A DNA stretch of 64,000 bases from Oscheius tipulae (GCA_037178975.1 JASJZH010000005.1:3038001-3102000); one strand, 5' to 3'. Numbered from the stretch's first letter, positions 46,004 through 57,725 are shown. A program made the numbers and translations. The notes: generated from the sequence alone by a model not told the origin.

Positions 46004-48286
46004 TTAATTCGGATCTACGTTCGAGTTTGATTTCTGTTTGTTCCTGAGTACGCGACGAAGAATCTTGCCAGCCTGACTCTTCGGGATCTCCTTGACAAAG
46101 TCGACTCCTCCCTCGAGCCAGTTGTGCTTTGCGAGCTTGTCCGAGATAGTCTTCTTGACCTCGTCCTCCGTCAGATTCGGATCGGCTCGAACCACGTAGG
46201 CCTTTGGAACCTCGCCAAACTCCGGATGCGGCGTACCCACAACCGCCACATCGGCAATCTTTGTGTTCTTCAACAGCTGCGATTCGAGCAGAGCGGGAGC
46301 GACCTGGAGTCCCTTGACCTTGATCAGTTCTTTGATACGGTCCACCACATGCAGCTGATCCTTTTCGTCCACGTAGCCAATATCGCCGGTGAAGAACCAG
46401 CCATGTCGAATAACCTTCTTCGTCTCGGCAAGATTCCTGTAGTAGCCGCTCATGATGTTCTCCCCGCTGACGGCAATCTCTCCACGTTCATTGACTCCCA
46501 GATCTTGTCCGTACCTGTCCGTGATCTTCAGCTTGATTCCCGGTCCAGGCACACCGACGTTGTTCAGAGCCTCCTCTCCCAGGGCTGTGGGCAGAGTGCT
46601 CAAGGCGACAGTCTCGGTCAGTCCGTAGGCCTGAGCCACCGAAGAGTTGGGAAGACGCTTCTTCAGAGCCAGGGCGACTTCTTCCGGCAAATTGGCAGCT
46701 CCGTTGACGATGAAACGAATGCTGGACAGATCAAACTTGCCGACGACGGGGTGTTTAGCCAGGAGGAGACCGACAGGAGGCACGATAGCCAATTCCCATG
46801 GTTTGATCTTCTGCAGAGCTGTGAGGAAGACGTCCGGATCGAATTTGGGCAGCTGGACGATGGTGGCTCCGGTGATGACCTTGAGCAGGAGGACGGCCAG
46901 ACCGAAAATGTGGTAGAAGGGCAGGAAGACGACGACGGGAGCTGCAGTCTTCTTCAGCACGGCTTCCTCGCTGCCGCAGTCCGGGAAGACCTTCGGGACA
47001 ATCTCCTTCTCGTAGTGCACCTTGAGACCATTGACTCCGGCCAGCAGATTGCGATGAGTCAGCATGACACCCTTCGGAATGCCCGTGGTTCCACTCGAGT
47101 ATGGCAAGGCAGCTAGATCGTCCTGTTCGATTTTGACGCGAGGTGCGGTTCCCTTGGCTTCCATCACCGTGTCCCAGGGCACGATTCCCGTAGGGATTTG
47201 GACTTGCTTTTTGAAACGAATAGCCACGATCGTCTGGATGTTCTTGTTCTTTTTGGCTGCAGCAATGACCGGCTCTAGCAGGGCTCCGGCAGCGAAGACG
47301 ATCTTGCTCTGGTTGTCGCGGAGAAGGGTGTTGATCTCGTCTGGAAATGCTGGAAGTTAGAAAGGGGAACACGCAATAGTGTCCAGAGAACAGTATAATG
47401 TCAAGCCTTGTAGTCAAGAGACCCTAGTAGTCTATTTGAACTTTTGCTATTCCTCAATAGCTAAGAGAGCGTCTTGTCACAGTCAACAGTGATTAGAGAG
47501 CTCATCAAGCAGCAGATGTTAAGATACAGGGAAGCCTCAAACTGACCAACTGTGAATGAAGAAGTAGTACCAGGGAACAGACATTATCTATGGTTTTAGT
47601 TCCCGAGACAGGGCTAGGGACATGGAGACATTGACAGCAGCCAAGATACAAAAGTGCGAGATGGCTGAGTTATGTAGCTTTAGACACCAGTACACTTCTG
47701 TATGGGCCTGACTGCCTCTTATGAGGAGTCTCGAAGTAGTCTACCAACCGTTTCTCTCGAATAGTAGAAAACTTACGTTCTGTGAGATGAGGGGGAGCTG
47801 TAGAGACGACTCCTCCGCGGGCCATAACGGCAGTAAGAATGACGGGGTATTCACAACAGTTAGGAAGCAGAACCGTAGCCACATCGCTCTTCTTAAAGTC
47901 ACAGTTGTAGAGGAAGCTCTCCAAGGCCTTCATGCTCTTCTTAAGTTCCAGAGCCGTAATCGCGACTTGCGGATCTCTGGCCGACACGATGGCCGGACGC
48001 GAGGCGTTCTTCTCCATCAAACTGTCCACTGCGGCGTAGATTACCTTGTCCATAGTCCTCGTCTCCTTCGGCAGACTGTTCTTCGAGCTCCAGATCTTCT
48101 GAACAGGAGGATAATGTACGGGATTCGGTTCGGAGATTCGGGATGACTTACAGTTCGAGTGGACGAAAGACGAGGGACTGACGAGGTGAGAAGAGGACGA
48201 GTATGGAGATGGTGCTGGACGAGCAGTTCCACCGAGGCGAAGCAGCTGACGACCCGACGGTATCGTGACAAGGAACGTAGCATCAT
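46004..48286 (-). CDS. 4-coumarate-CoA-ligase-like acyl-CoA synthetase
   Basis: Three exons on the minus strand: 48286-48152, 48098-47777 and 47349-46004; 1803 nt, 600 residues. It belongs to the adenylate-forming family, which activates a carboxylic acid with ATP and transfers it to CoA. Visible motifs in order: P-loop YSSGTTGIPKGVMLTH, QAYGLTE, GWFFTGDIGYVD, the hinge VDRIKELIKVKG and the catalytic Lys in SQAGKILRR. The first 45 residues are Arg-rich with almost no acidic residues, like a mitochondrial targeting presequence. The second intron (47350-47776) is the longest. It ends 51 bp from the end of member C, tail to tail. The substrate cannot be read from sequence. Confidence 0.92.
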
Positions 48287-48427
48287 TGTCCTCGATAGCG
48301 AAACAATTTCCCAGACTTGCACAATTAGGTAATAAAAAAAGTTTAATAGGAATAACTATTCAAAACTGTTCGAAGCAATTAGCAAAGAATGAGGAACAGG
48401 TCTAACAAACAAAAGATGTTAGGCCGC

Positions 48428-48499
48428 GCCTCATTGGCTCAGTGGCAGAGCGTCTGTCTAGTAAACAGAAGGTCGCTGGTTCGATTCCAGCATGAGGCA
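48428..48499 (+). tRNA. tRNA-Thr (anticodon AGT)
   Basis: 72 nt, full cloverleaf. The acceptor stem GCCTCAT pairs with ATGAGGC, the D arm is GCTC/GAGC, the anticodon loop is CTAGTAA, the T arm is GCTGG/CCAGC with loop TTCGATT, and the discriminator is A. A T-rich terminator follows near 48507. No intron. Confidence 0.95.
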
Positions 48500-48948
48500 G
48501 AACACTTCTTTTTCTTTTAGTCAACAAGGTTTGTTCCTATTGCATGCTTGATCACTGCCAGTTTCGCGTTGAGAATTTCTCAGCCCACTCATCAATAGCT
48601 CTTAGTAGGAATGAAAGTTTGAAAAACTATAAAATCCCACGATACGTGCACAAAGCAACCTGTTTTCTCGTGTGGTCAAGTGAGTTTAAATGCCTAACCG
48701 ATTGAGCTATACGTGTTTAAGATGTTGACCAAGTCAAAGTAACAGAGCAACATTGTTGACTTGAGTTTTGAAAAAGATTGTATATATTCGAATATTTGCA
48801 GCATGTTAGCATGTCAGAACCGAATACAAATCCCCAAGCTCGAACGTCTTGCATGCCCTGCAATTGCTCGGAAAAAGAGGGAACAAGGTCAATCAACAAC
48901 TTTTTCCCTTTCTCTCCGTCAATGAGAAAGTGATGAAATGTGTTAAAG
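48500..48948. other. Non-coding; contains an isolated tRNA-like 5' half (minus strand)
   Basis: On the minus strand near 48720-48680 the sequence has a good tRNA D-arm/A box (TAGCTCAATCGGTTAGGC), but no B box follows, so it is at most a tRNA fragment. No protein-coding signal was seen. Confidence 0.45.
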
Positions 48949-49303
48949 ACCAAAACAAATCATAAGCAAGGCTTGATTGAAAGGGGTGCAAACTAGACAT
49001 GGAAACCGAGACAGTATTCTACTTCTACTCTCCGAAGGGTTTTAACACTTGAAGCAACACTTTATTGACTTCTGAACATGCCTACAAAAATACTGAAAAC
49101 ACTTGTTATGAAATAGTCTATACTGCAGTTAGAGTCATTGAGAAACAGGACAGCTGTTGGTTAACTGGATTACGTAATTCGCTATGGATAGATTCACGAC
49201 ACGACACTCAAGAATCAAGATTTCCTAGTTGGAAATGATCAAAACAAATGATAAGCAAGGCTTGATCTAAAGAGGAAGCAAACTAGATACGGTAACCGAC
49301 ACT
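48949..49303. repeat. Imperfect ~66-bp direct repeat downstream of member D
   Basis: 48949-49014 and 49239-49303 are similar (AAAACAAAT, ATAAGCAAGGCTTGAT, GCAAACTAGA, ACCGA) with scattered differences. The second unit overlaps the stop codon of member D and lies just outside the 785-bp repeat, so part of the gene end has been duplicated downstream. Confidence 0.65.
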
Positions 49304-51275
49304 GCAAAAATTTCCTTCCCTGTAGAAGGGGCTCTGTGAAACGAGATTGAGATGCGGAGTACTGACTGCCGGCTGAAGAGTGGCCATAGGAGCCAAGTTG
49401 GGCTGTGAGGCGAACCGGACTAGGTTTGTACGGGTCTAAAATGGTTTTTCCCTTAGAGATTAAGAGGGTCATACCGGAGCAGTGACTAGTTGAGGTGTAC
49501 TCATAATATGATGGGTCATCGGTGCAGGAGCAACCAACTGGTGCTGGGTCAGAACCTGAGGCTGATGCTGGACGACTTGGTACTGTTCAACTGGAACAGT
49601 AGTCGAAGGAGCCACGTAGAACTGAAATCTGACTATAATAGGGTATAGAAACTGGGAACCTGTTGCATGGGCACGGTAGATCCATAAGACTGAACTGAAG
49701 GGACAGAAGACGGGATAGGCTGGGTATAGAGAGGCTGAAATCTCTTGTAATGCTAGAAAGTATAGATGCTTACATCGTAAGGAGAAGTGGAGATCTGTTG
49801 TCCTGGGAAAGTGAACTGTTGGTTTATCTGACCAGGAAGAGTGACGGGAATCGGAGTCGGGAGAGGCTGACTCGTTTGGTAGAAGACCTAGAGATGTACT
49901 ATAAGTGTCAGCTAGTCAACGACTCACAGCGTTAGGTGGATTGGTGAGAACTGATCCAAAGTCGTGTTGAGCCGGTCCAGGACGAGGAGTGTTCAGGTAC
50001 GGAGAGTTGGCTTGACTGACTGATGGGACAGACAGAATCTGGGTCGGCTGGGCTGGAGGAGTAGCAGGAGCTGGTGGCTTGGTCTAAACATTGATGTATT
50101 TTGTAAGAATTGGCGGCTACCTCAGTGTTCAAAGGTTTGACAGCTTCAATATCAGCCACCTTTCCATTACGGTATCCCTGAGAACAGAAGAATGCAGAGC
50201 GGTAGCTCGGGAGTAAGAGGATGGCTGCGATGCAGAAGACCACAGGAAACAAACGGGTGCATAGAATATCAATAACTACGAGAACATAGGAAATATCGTT
50301 ATTGTAGTAGTATTGATTCAAGAAGATCCCAATTGAGCTGCCCAGCGAAATTGGAAAATAGGTGACGATGACAAAAAGCCAGCCCCAGCAGAGTCGGGAA
50401 CGGGCGTTGGCAACAGACGGAACGGAAGGTTGGCCGAGTCGTGGTGCAGTACAGCAGCAGAGAGAGAACAGCGACTGAAATTGATGTTCTCAATTACTCG
50501 GTACCAGACTTACGATGAGAATCAATCCGCCGTAGACAACGGAGCAAAGAATCGGTCCAAGTCTTAGCAGTGCATCCATAATGGACGCGTATGAATAAAC
50601 GAATGAAACGTTGTAAGCCATGAAGTATCTCAGGAGATAAACAATCCCAATTATCAAAAAGGAAGCGTAGTATAAGATCCTAAACTTTCACTTGCTACAT
50701 AAATTATAACGAAGCAAACCATCCGTGCTTGCCCTCAACTCTTCGTATGGCCACATACAGGTTCAGAGCAAGGAAAACGGCGGTCGAGATGATGAAGTGA
50801 ATAATCTCAGCGCTGGTGAGAGCGAGCACTGTGGTCACGATACTGATTCCGTCGTAACGGAAGTAGTAATCAGTGCTGTTGTAGCCGAGTAGCATGAGTA
50901 CTTGCCATACGATGTAGGCAATTCGGGACAGAGTCATAGGGATGAGATTGGAGATGACATAGCTGCGAGTGTGGTCTTTGAATCGGATGCAGAAGCTGAC
51001 TATCCAGAGGACGAGAACGAACAGCAATGATATGCCGAGAACGGTCAGCATGGCTGAAATGGTTTTTCGATGAGACACAGAGAGACAGAAAGTATCTCAC
51101 TTGGTGACGCATTTTCGTGGATGAGTTCTTGAAAAGGACCCCAGAGTTCAAATTTGCATTGATAGACAGGAGCAAGAGTCGTAGTGGTCGTGGTTCTTTT
51201 GGTAGAGATCGAAGAAACTCTCGTGTTCCAGAAGTCGGAGTCCGGGTAGACGTAACTACACACAGTTTGGCCCAT
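49283..51275 (-). CDS. Seven-segment membrane protein, family member D
   Basis: Nine exons on the minus strand: 51275-51101, 51053-50720, 50679-50514, 50474-50121, 50083-49928, 49887-49774, 49734-49660, 49621-49475 and 49435-49283; 1674 nt, 557 residues. It starts MGQTVCSYVYPDSDFW with a Thr run, then YQCKFELWG. Potential N-glycosylation sites lie in the loops after segments 2 (YNSTDYY) and 4 (YNVSFVY), which fits an N-outside topology. Family marks: IRRVEGKHGW, LCCCTA, ANARSRLCWGW and LLPSYRSAFF. The tail exons 5-9 match member C except for the last residues, which differ after SPFY. Confidence 0.85.
49321..50105. repeat. 785-bp inverted repeat, right copy (tail of member D)
   Basis: This is the reverse complement of 45158-45942. 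The two copies are 3.4 kb apart and enclose the acyl-CoA synthetase gene and tRNA-Thr(AGT). Confidence 0.9.
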
Positions 51276-52439
51276 TCTGGCTGAAAGTTAGATAATTTTA
51301 GGCATGGTCTCAAGAAGGCTTGAGACTACGGTAGGTGAGACTGATTGCAGCCTGCTCTCTCTCGAACAAAATGAAGGGAATGTGCCGGCTTGTGTCCTCT
51401 CATGCGCTCTGAGAAAAACGAAGAGGTCAGGTCAATCAGCAGCCCTTTTCATTTCCCACCTATCAATGAGAACATTATGAGGGGTTTGGAGCGGAAAATG
51501 ATCGTGACGAGGATGAGGGCAAGAGAATCGTTCTGATTGAATAGGGGGTACCAGGAAGGAAACTGCACAGAGTCTAAAACAAGAACAGGTCAGACATCAA
51601 AAGGAGGCCAGAGATATTTAATAATTAGTTGACTCAATTAGAACGCTAAAATGTGATAAGCTCAGCTGGATCGAGAAACCACACTTTCGACATTTAAAAA
51701 GTTTAACGCATTCTGTAAGGACGGTAAACTTCAGAACGCCCTCTTCAGGTTGAAAAGTACTCTAGAACCGTTGCCGTATCAATGACACATTGGCCAAGAT
51801 TTACTTGCTCGTATGAATTGTCACAAAACTTTGATATCGCTCGGGCTCTTCGATTGAGACTCTTACTTTTTGCAGCTGTTTTTAGTAACTGACTTATCAA
51901 CACTAACATCTAACTAATTTCCAAAAGTCTGCATGACTTTAGTCAAGTTTCATCTGGAAAACTCTGTACATTTTTAGGCTTGAAGCTTCACACGTTGGCG
52001 CTTCTAAAAGTGGAATCCGTTTTCGCGTATTCGGAACAACCCCATTGAAACAAAGTTTTTGGAACAGCTGTGCCCGTACCATCTGCCGCAGACTCAAGCA
52101 CAGTTGTTGCCAGTGAATCTCTTAATCCTAGTGAAGCAATGTTGTCATTATTCGACAGGCGCTAACTGCCTTCTACAGTCTGGCTTGTCTACTTTAATTG
52201 CCTTTTACTAATTTGAAAAAATTCTGAGGACCGAGGACCTATATCAAGGATGTCACTGTCTCTGTTGAGAGGACCCTTTTGAAACTCTCTTCTCCCTCAT
52301 TTCATCCTCGTCGACTAAGCTGGTTTCTTTTCCAAGCATCTGCTAGTTTCCTGTTACCGTGGAAACAAGGAGTATTGCCGCCTTTTCTCATTTAACTTTC
52401 GCAACTGTTCCTTCTCACTTGTTTATTACCGCTAAACAG
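51276..52439. other. Intergenic between divergent members D and E, no gene recognised
   Basis: Only short frames are present. It is presumably a shared upstream region; no specific motif could be supported. Confidence 0.45.
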
Positions 52440-54058
52440 ATGGACGATTTCGAGTGTAGGAACGGCAATTGTCCTTACCAAAACTGGAAGCCTTTCGATT
52501 TCAACTTCGAGCCTCAGAGTCTATGGAGTAGGCTCCAGGAATTCTGAAAAATGTATAAAGTTTAGGCAACTTGATATTTTATGTCCTGAACTTACTGGCT
52601 CTGTTAATTCTGTTCGTCTTATCTAACAAAATCAACACGAATGATTACATGAAGAGTTTCGTAATTTTGTCCATCTATACACCAGCATGTCTTATGGTTT
52701 TCGCTCTCTTCTTTGACGTCAATCGACTGGTCAATGGATTCTATTTTCATCAGTAAGTTTAAGCTTCTGAATATGGGATCGAGTAGACTGTGAAAGGAAT
52801 ATCGAGACAGCTCTGAAGGTATGATACTGCCAAACGAATATTGCCTAATAATAAGAGAATTTTGAAATAATTTTGCAAAAGGTTTTGATCGCAACCGAAA
52901 AAAGAAAGCAACTCCCAAAAACCGATCATCATCGAGCAAGAAGCAGACATGACGTGACAAGACAAGATAAGCAGACTGTTTCGAGCGGTTCCGACGATCT
53001 TTTTATCTGTCAAGATGATACAGGTGCCAAGAACAGTCCTAAGCATTGGTTCCAGTATTTCCAAACTAGTGTTAAATATCTGTGATCACTCAAAAATTCA
53101 CACAATCAAGTTTCTAGCGTTCTAACGGACGTCATCATGAAGATATTCAACGGAATCACCAAAACTGTTCTCATTTTGAACAGCGTCATGTTGCTTATCC
53201 TGTCAATATACGTAGCCCACACCAGGAAGCCCATCAGCCGAACATTTGTCTGGTGAGTTTTGGCAATTGCTCAGAATAACAGTTCAGGGGTCCGTTCTGT
53301 GCAGTGCTTATCTTCGCTATCATCTGGCTCTTCTTCTTCGGGAACCGACTCCATCAATATTTTCTCTTGGCCGATGCTATTCTGGTTGGAATTGTGAGTG
53401 CCGTAAGCGAGTCTTGACTATCTTCTAGGGTCTGCTGACAGTGCTGTTCTGTTCCTCCTTCCGGTTCGGAGCTGATGTCGATCCGATGATCGCTGATGCT
53501 CGGAGTCGACTGCTCTATTCCTGTATCTTTGTTACCCTGTTCCTGTTCTACTATGCATGGGTCGAGGTTTTTTACAATCCCAAGTCTGGTGGTTTTTACG
53601 ATGTTCTTCGAGGCTGTCAATTTATCTTCTTTGCTCTCCTGGTCGTTTTACTCTTCCCGCCATATCGGACAAGACAACGACCGGCCCCGGTGGTCGAGAG
53701 CCATGAGTACATGAGACAGACAGAAACTTCGGTAGGTGACAGAGAAATGGAGACAATGTATGTCCTGTTAGGTCCCACCCTCCGCTCCGTCAGAAACACC
53801 GCTCTCTGGATGGACAAGTCAGGCGGCTATCTATCCATCTGCTCCTGTGATTCCTCATCATTACTACCCGCCTCAGCCGTATCCAGTGGTATATTTAAAG
53901 TGTTCTGTTGATAGTTCGAGTTTCAGTTCGTCCCATCCACGACAGTTGTTCGACATTACTCGAGTCCTAACCTCCACGCGGGAATGTATATTCACCAGAG
54001 TCCAAACTACCCCCGAATGCATCAGGCAGCCGGTGGAGGATATTACTTTGTCAGATAG
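52440..54058 (+). CDS. Seven-segment membrane protein, family member E
   Basis: Seven exons: 52440-52527, 52566-52752, 53118-53252, 53288-53393, 53429-53731, 53772-53888 and 53927-54058; 1068 nt, 355 residues. It is the shortest member. The N-terminus MDDFECRNGNC keeps two Cys but not MGQ. The three-segment exon of the other members is split here by a 365-nt intron. Family marks: Trp split by the intron (TG/G) after the third segment, ADARSRLLYS, and LFPPYRT in place of LPAYRS. The Cys cluster is reduced to FCSS. The tail is Pro/Tyr-rich with FVPSTTVV, matching the APSTTVPV of C. The ATG follows directly after TAAACAG. AATAAA overlaps the stop at 54059-54064. Confidence 0.78.
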
Positions 54059-54374
54059 AATAAACTGTAGATAAAATCACCATGAGTTGAGCTGTTCGGA
54101 CGGTTCTTTCACCTCCCTCTGTTGGGCCCAAACATCAAAACTCGGAGAACTATTTCAAAAGAAACTTCCATTCTTCCTCAGAATAAATTATGAATTCGTG
54201 CGTAGTTGAAAAATCTGATTAATTTCCGATCTGACCCCCATATATTTTCTCAGTAACCTTCGTCAAGGGCAGGTGCTATTTCTAACGTACAGCCTTACTT
54301 TTGGACCCGATCACATTGCATTTCATTCCTCGTTTTGAACTTTTCCTTTCTCAAAAACTGCAAATTTCAGCCCA

Positions 54375-56371
54375 ATGGGCTCGGCGCTCGGGGATGAGTT
54401 GGAGTACTATGCTTCACATCCAATGTGTAGGTTTTTGACCCATACACTGAATTTTCTGTAGTATTACTGTATATTCACCTGGCCTCCTTTGTGCTGTTCT
54501 GTCTGAGCGGGGTCGCCAACCGTCGGATTCCTTGGACTGACCATTCACGACTCTACTTCTGCTTCAACTACGCCTTCTTCCATATCTATACCTTCGCAGC
54601 CTTGATGCCCATCCTCAATCGTGTCCTTCCATTCCGGATCCGAACACTCGCATTTCTTGGTGAGGAACTGAGCAAGTTCATCTACCCCCTGGTGGCTATC
54701 CATTTCATGCTGTCCACTATTGGATTCTTAGTGGTTAACTGGTGGGTGGCGTTCAAGAGGACGCAGATCGAGAAACCATGGTAGGAGTTTCGTAGTCAGA
54801 ATTGTATAACGTTTAGGGTCATCTTCTTGAGTATTTGTTTGGGTAGTGTGACCTTGTTCGCAGCTATTGAACTCAGCGGAGCTATCAGTTGGACAGTGTA
54901 CAAGAACTTTTTCGATTTTAACAATCGGTTTCTCTTGGGATTTTTGGCAGGGACGATTATTGTGGTGAGTATACTTGAAAACTACCGTCTGGAACAGTTT
55001 TACTCTCTCAATTTACAATCTCAAACCTTGTTAAATTATACAATGATCTTGAAATGTCTCTGTGAACCTGATAACTGTAATTACTGTTTCTGCGACAATA
55101 ATGCAAATAAACTGAGTTTCTAGATGCTCTTCGGCATCTGCTTCTGTCCTAAATCCCGTCCCTGCTCTCCAACTGACCCATGGATCTCCAATGCTAAATG
55201 GCGACTAGCTTGGAGTCTCATCTACGTGCCCCTACCCACAATTCCTATCCTCTTCACAGTCCTGCATTCCTTCAAGCCCATGGAAACTGTGAACACGGTC
55301 GAAGAAGTCCGGATATACGGTTTCCTGGAACAGATTCCAAGGAACTTTCACGCGCTGTTCTTTGCCATCGCTGGGATATTTTTGCTGCCAGCTTATCGGA
55401 CAGCTCTGTTCACGAGGGAGGGATGGAATAGAGGAAAGAAGAAAGGCATAGTAGTCACAAAGCTACCGAAGAAGGTCCCACCTGTAAGTTTGTGTTTGTT
55501 TGGGAGAGAATCTTGTTTTTGGACCGACTACAGTACCCAAGTAGCTTTTTATTCGGTTGAGACCATCTCCAAGGGAACCGAGCATGTGAGTACCTACTAC
55601 CTCAGAGTCCAGATTTCTTGTTGAGGTATCCTATCCGACAACCAGTCAACCACCGATCCTAGATGCTATTGATTATCCTGTATCTAGCGGCCAAACTATA
55701 GAACCACATATGACTGAATTGGTCAAGGCCAATCTTCCTGGTCAATGTTCCCTGTCAAATGGAACAGGTCAGACGGTTATAGCAGCTACCAATCTATCTG
55801 TACCTGGACAGTCTTATGCCAGTGCCCTGTTCAATGGATCGTACCAGGGGACAGTTTCTGTCCCTGTCATCCAATCTGTAAGCTCCTAGAACTCTCAGAC
55901 AGATACTTAATTCAGACTGCTGACCAGCAAGTCCTGTCCTCTGCCCCTGCCCCGCTGACCAATTCTTTCATGTTGCCTGGTCAAATGACAGGCTTTGTTC
56001 CCTACAACCAGTACAGTCCAAATGATTACTACTTTATCCAACAGGTTAGCACCCCCTATTGACTTTTGTTCAAAGTCTATCTGTAGAATCTCCAGTCTCA
56101 ATGGGATCCGCAGCAGGAAGTCCCGTACCAACAAGCCAATCAGTTCATAGAAGGTGCCTCAGGGTTCAGAGTGACATCCTACCCAAAGACCAGTCAACCA
56201 GCGATTTCCCAAGCAGCTATTGGCTCTCCTGTTTCAAGCAGCCAATCCGCAGTACCCCAACATGATATGACTGGAACTGGACAGAACAATGTACCACCTG
56301 GTCAAATTTCCAATATCGATCAGCTACCGCCCAATCTGAAATGGTTTCTGGACAACGTCTGTAACAAATAG
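54375..56371 (+). CDS. Seven-segment membrane protein, family member F
   Basis: Eight exons: 54375-54426, 54462-54780, 54817-54964, 55124-55483, 55562-55585, 55626-55877, 55916-56044 and 56087-56371; 1569 nt, 522 residues. The N-terminus is the shortest of the family (MGSALGDELEYYA). Family marks: FKRTQIEKPW, ICFCP, SNAKWRLAWS and LLPAYRTALF. The tail is Gln/Pro/Ser-rich with several SQPPI- and PGQ-containing repeats. Two acceptors end in TTGAG, not CAG, and the 24-nt fifth exon is the weakest point of the model. It starts 316 bp after the end of member E, with an acceptor TTTCAG 4 nt before the ATG. Confidence 0.78.
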
Positions 56372-56579
56372 ACCATGCCACGGATATGTTCCGGTTCTTG
56401 TCATTTAGCCACTAACCCTTTCCAATATTTTGACAGTTCTGTCCTCGCTGTCAAGAACTGAAATGTTGCAGTAGAATAGAAGCAATCTACCTGGTCAATT
56501 TTCCGATGTCAGATTCACTTGAGAGATGAAAGTTTACATTGTTGTTTTTGTTTGTTTTGTGTATGGTATATGGTCTTCT

Positions 56580-57725
56580 TCAATCTTCGTCATCGATAGT
56601 GATCACTTCGATAACATCACAAGTTGTCGGTTCTTCAAAGATCGAACTTTTGACGTACTCCTCCACCTTTACTAGAACATATTTCCTCACTTCTTCCGTG
56701 TTGGCGAACGCGTAGTCTTCGCGGAACTTGTAGAGAGCCTGAAATTGAAACTCTATAGAGTTCGAAAATTTGTTTTGATCCGCCTTATGACCACGTTACT
56801 CACTCAAGAACAGGATTCGAACCCGACTTGTTTGGATCCTTAATCCTTTTGCTAACCGCGTGTGCCATACTGCAAAACTCGTTTCTATTTTGCCGTATAG
56901 CTCAGGCGGTGAGCATCTCGATTACGGATCCAAACGAGTCGGGTTCGACGTTCAATATTCAAAGCACTTTTCCTAGGTTTTGAAGACACTGACACAAAGA
57001 ACTACCCAGGAATAGTAAAGTAGAACTTACTGCTTGATGAGGATGAACATCCAGTTTGTCATATCTAACCAAGAACCTGTAGTATTGGAGATTGAAGTCT
57101 GTCAAGTGCTGAATGTGTTTGGGTTTATTGAACAAGTAAGATTGACCTACCTTTAGAATCACAAAGTTGACTGTCAGATGATTTCTTGTCAGATTGGTGA
57201 CTACCTTACAACGAGTCTTGTCTTTACAGTTACCACAGAGGAGGCGTTTTAGGAGCTGTAAAAGTTTGCCTTTTACCATTTTACCAAGATATATGAATAT
57301 AAACTTACATCGGCATGTTCCAGGATAAGGTAGTTCCCAGTATTCACCACAACAATCTCCTTCTTCTGATTCACACAATAGATGCATACTCGGAGTTCGG
57401 AGTCAGGATGATGTGTCTCGCACTTGTAGCACTTGTTCTTCTCCCCTAAATCGGGACACTGAAACATCGTATATGAAGACTACTTCTAAATTACCCGATC
57501 ATCAAGCTCCTCTATGGCAACACAGCTCTCATTATGATGAGAGTCGTCATCAATAGTTGGCTCTTCAGGAGCTGTAGAAGCAATCATTTCAGACTGCTTC
57601 TGTCTGATATCGAACTCGAAACGTTGACAAAAGTAGGGTGACCCTTTACCAACAGTTTTCAGTTGCGGATATTGATTTTTCTGACCTTTCTCATGCACAA
57701 TGGAAACGTTTTTCGGTAATGGCAA
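56580..57725 (-). CDS. Gene G: unknown protein with a Cys4-type motif region
   Basis: Five exons on the minus strand: about 57725-57495, 57458-57309, 57255-57151, 57108-57031 and 56738-56580; the joined frame gives about 240 residues. No ATG opens the first exon in frame before 57589, so either translation starts there or a 5' exon is missing. Exon 2 has CYKC-x9-CIYC-like Cys pairs, and exon 3 adds CGNC and C, which suggests a zinc-binding module. The rest is charged, ending in an acidic DDED. I recognise no family. The last intron (56739-57030) holds two tRNA-like elements. It is convergent with member F. Confidence 0.6.
56806..56955. repeat. Pair of inverted tRNA-like elements inside an intron of gene G
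   Basis: Minus strand 56870-56806: A-box-like TGGCACACGCGG and B box GGTTCGAATCC. Plus strand 56892-56955: A box TAGCTCAGGCGG and GGTTCGACGTTC. Both share GGATCCAAACNAGTCGGGTTCGA between the boxes, so they are inverted copies of each other, about 20 nt apart. Neither gives a complete cloverleaf: they are tRNA pseudogenes or SINE-type elements. Confidence 0.6.

Noticed and set aside
46124-47116. A 330-residue plus-strand open frame
   Set aside because: It is the antisense shadow of the acyl-CoA synthetase exon, which has all family motifs on the minus strand.
48678-48720. A third tRNA gene on the minus strand
   Set aside because: Only the D-arm half is tRNA-like; no B box or acceptor pairing follows.
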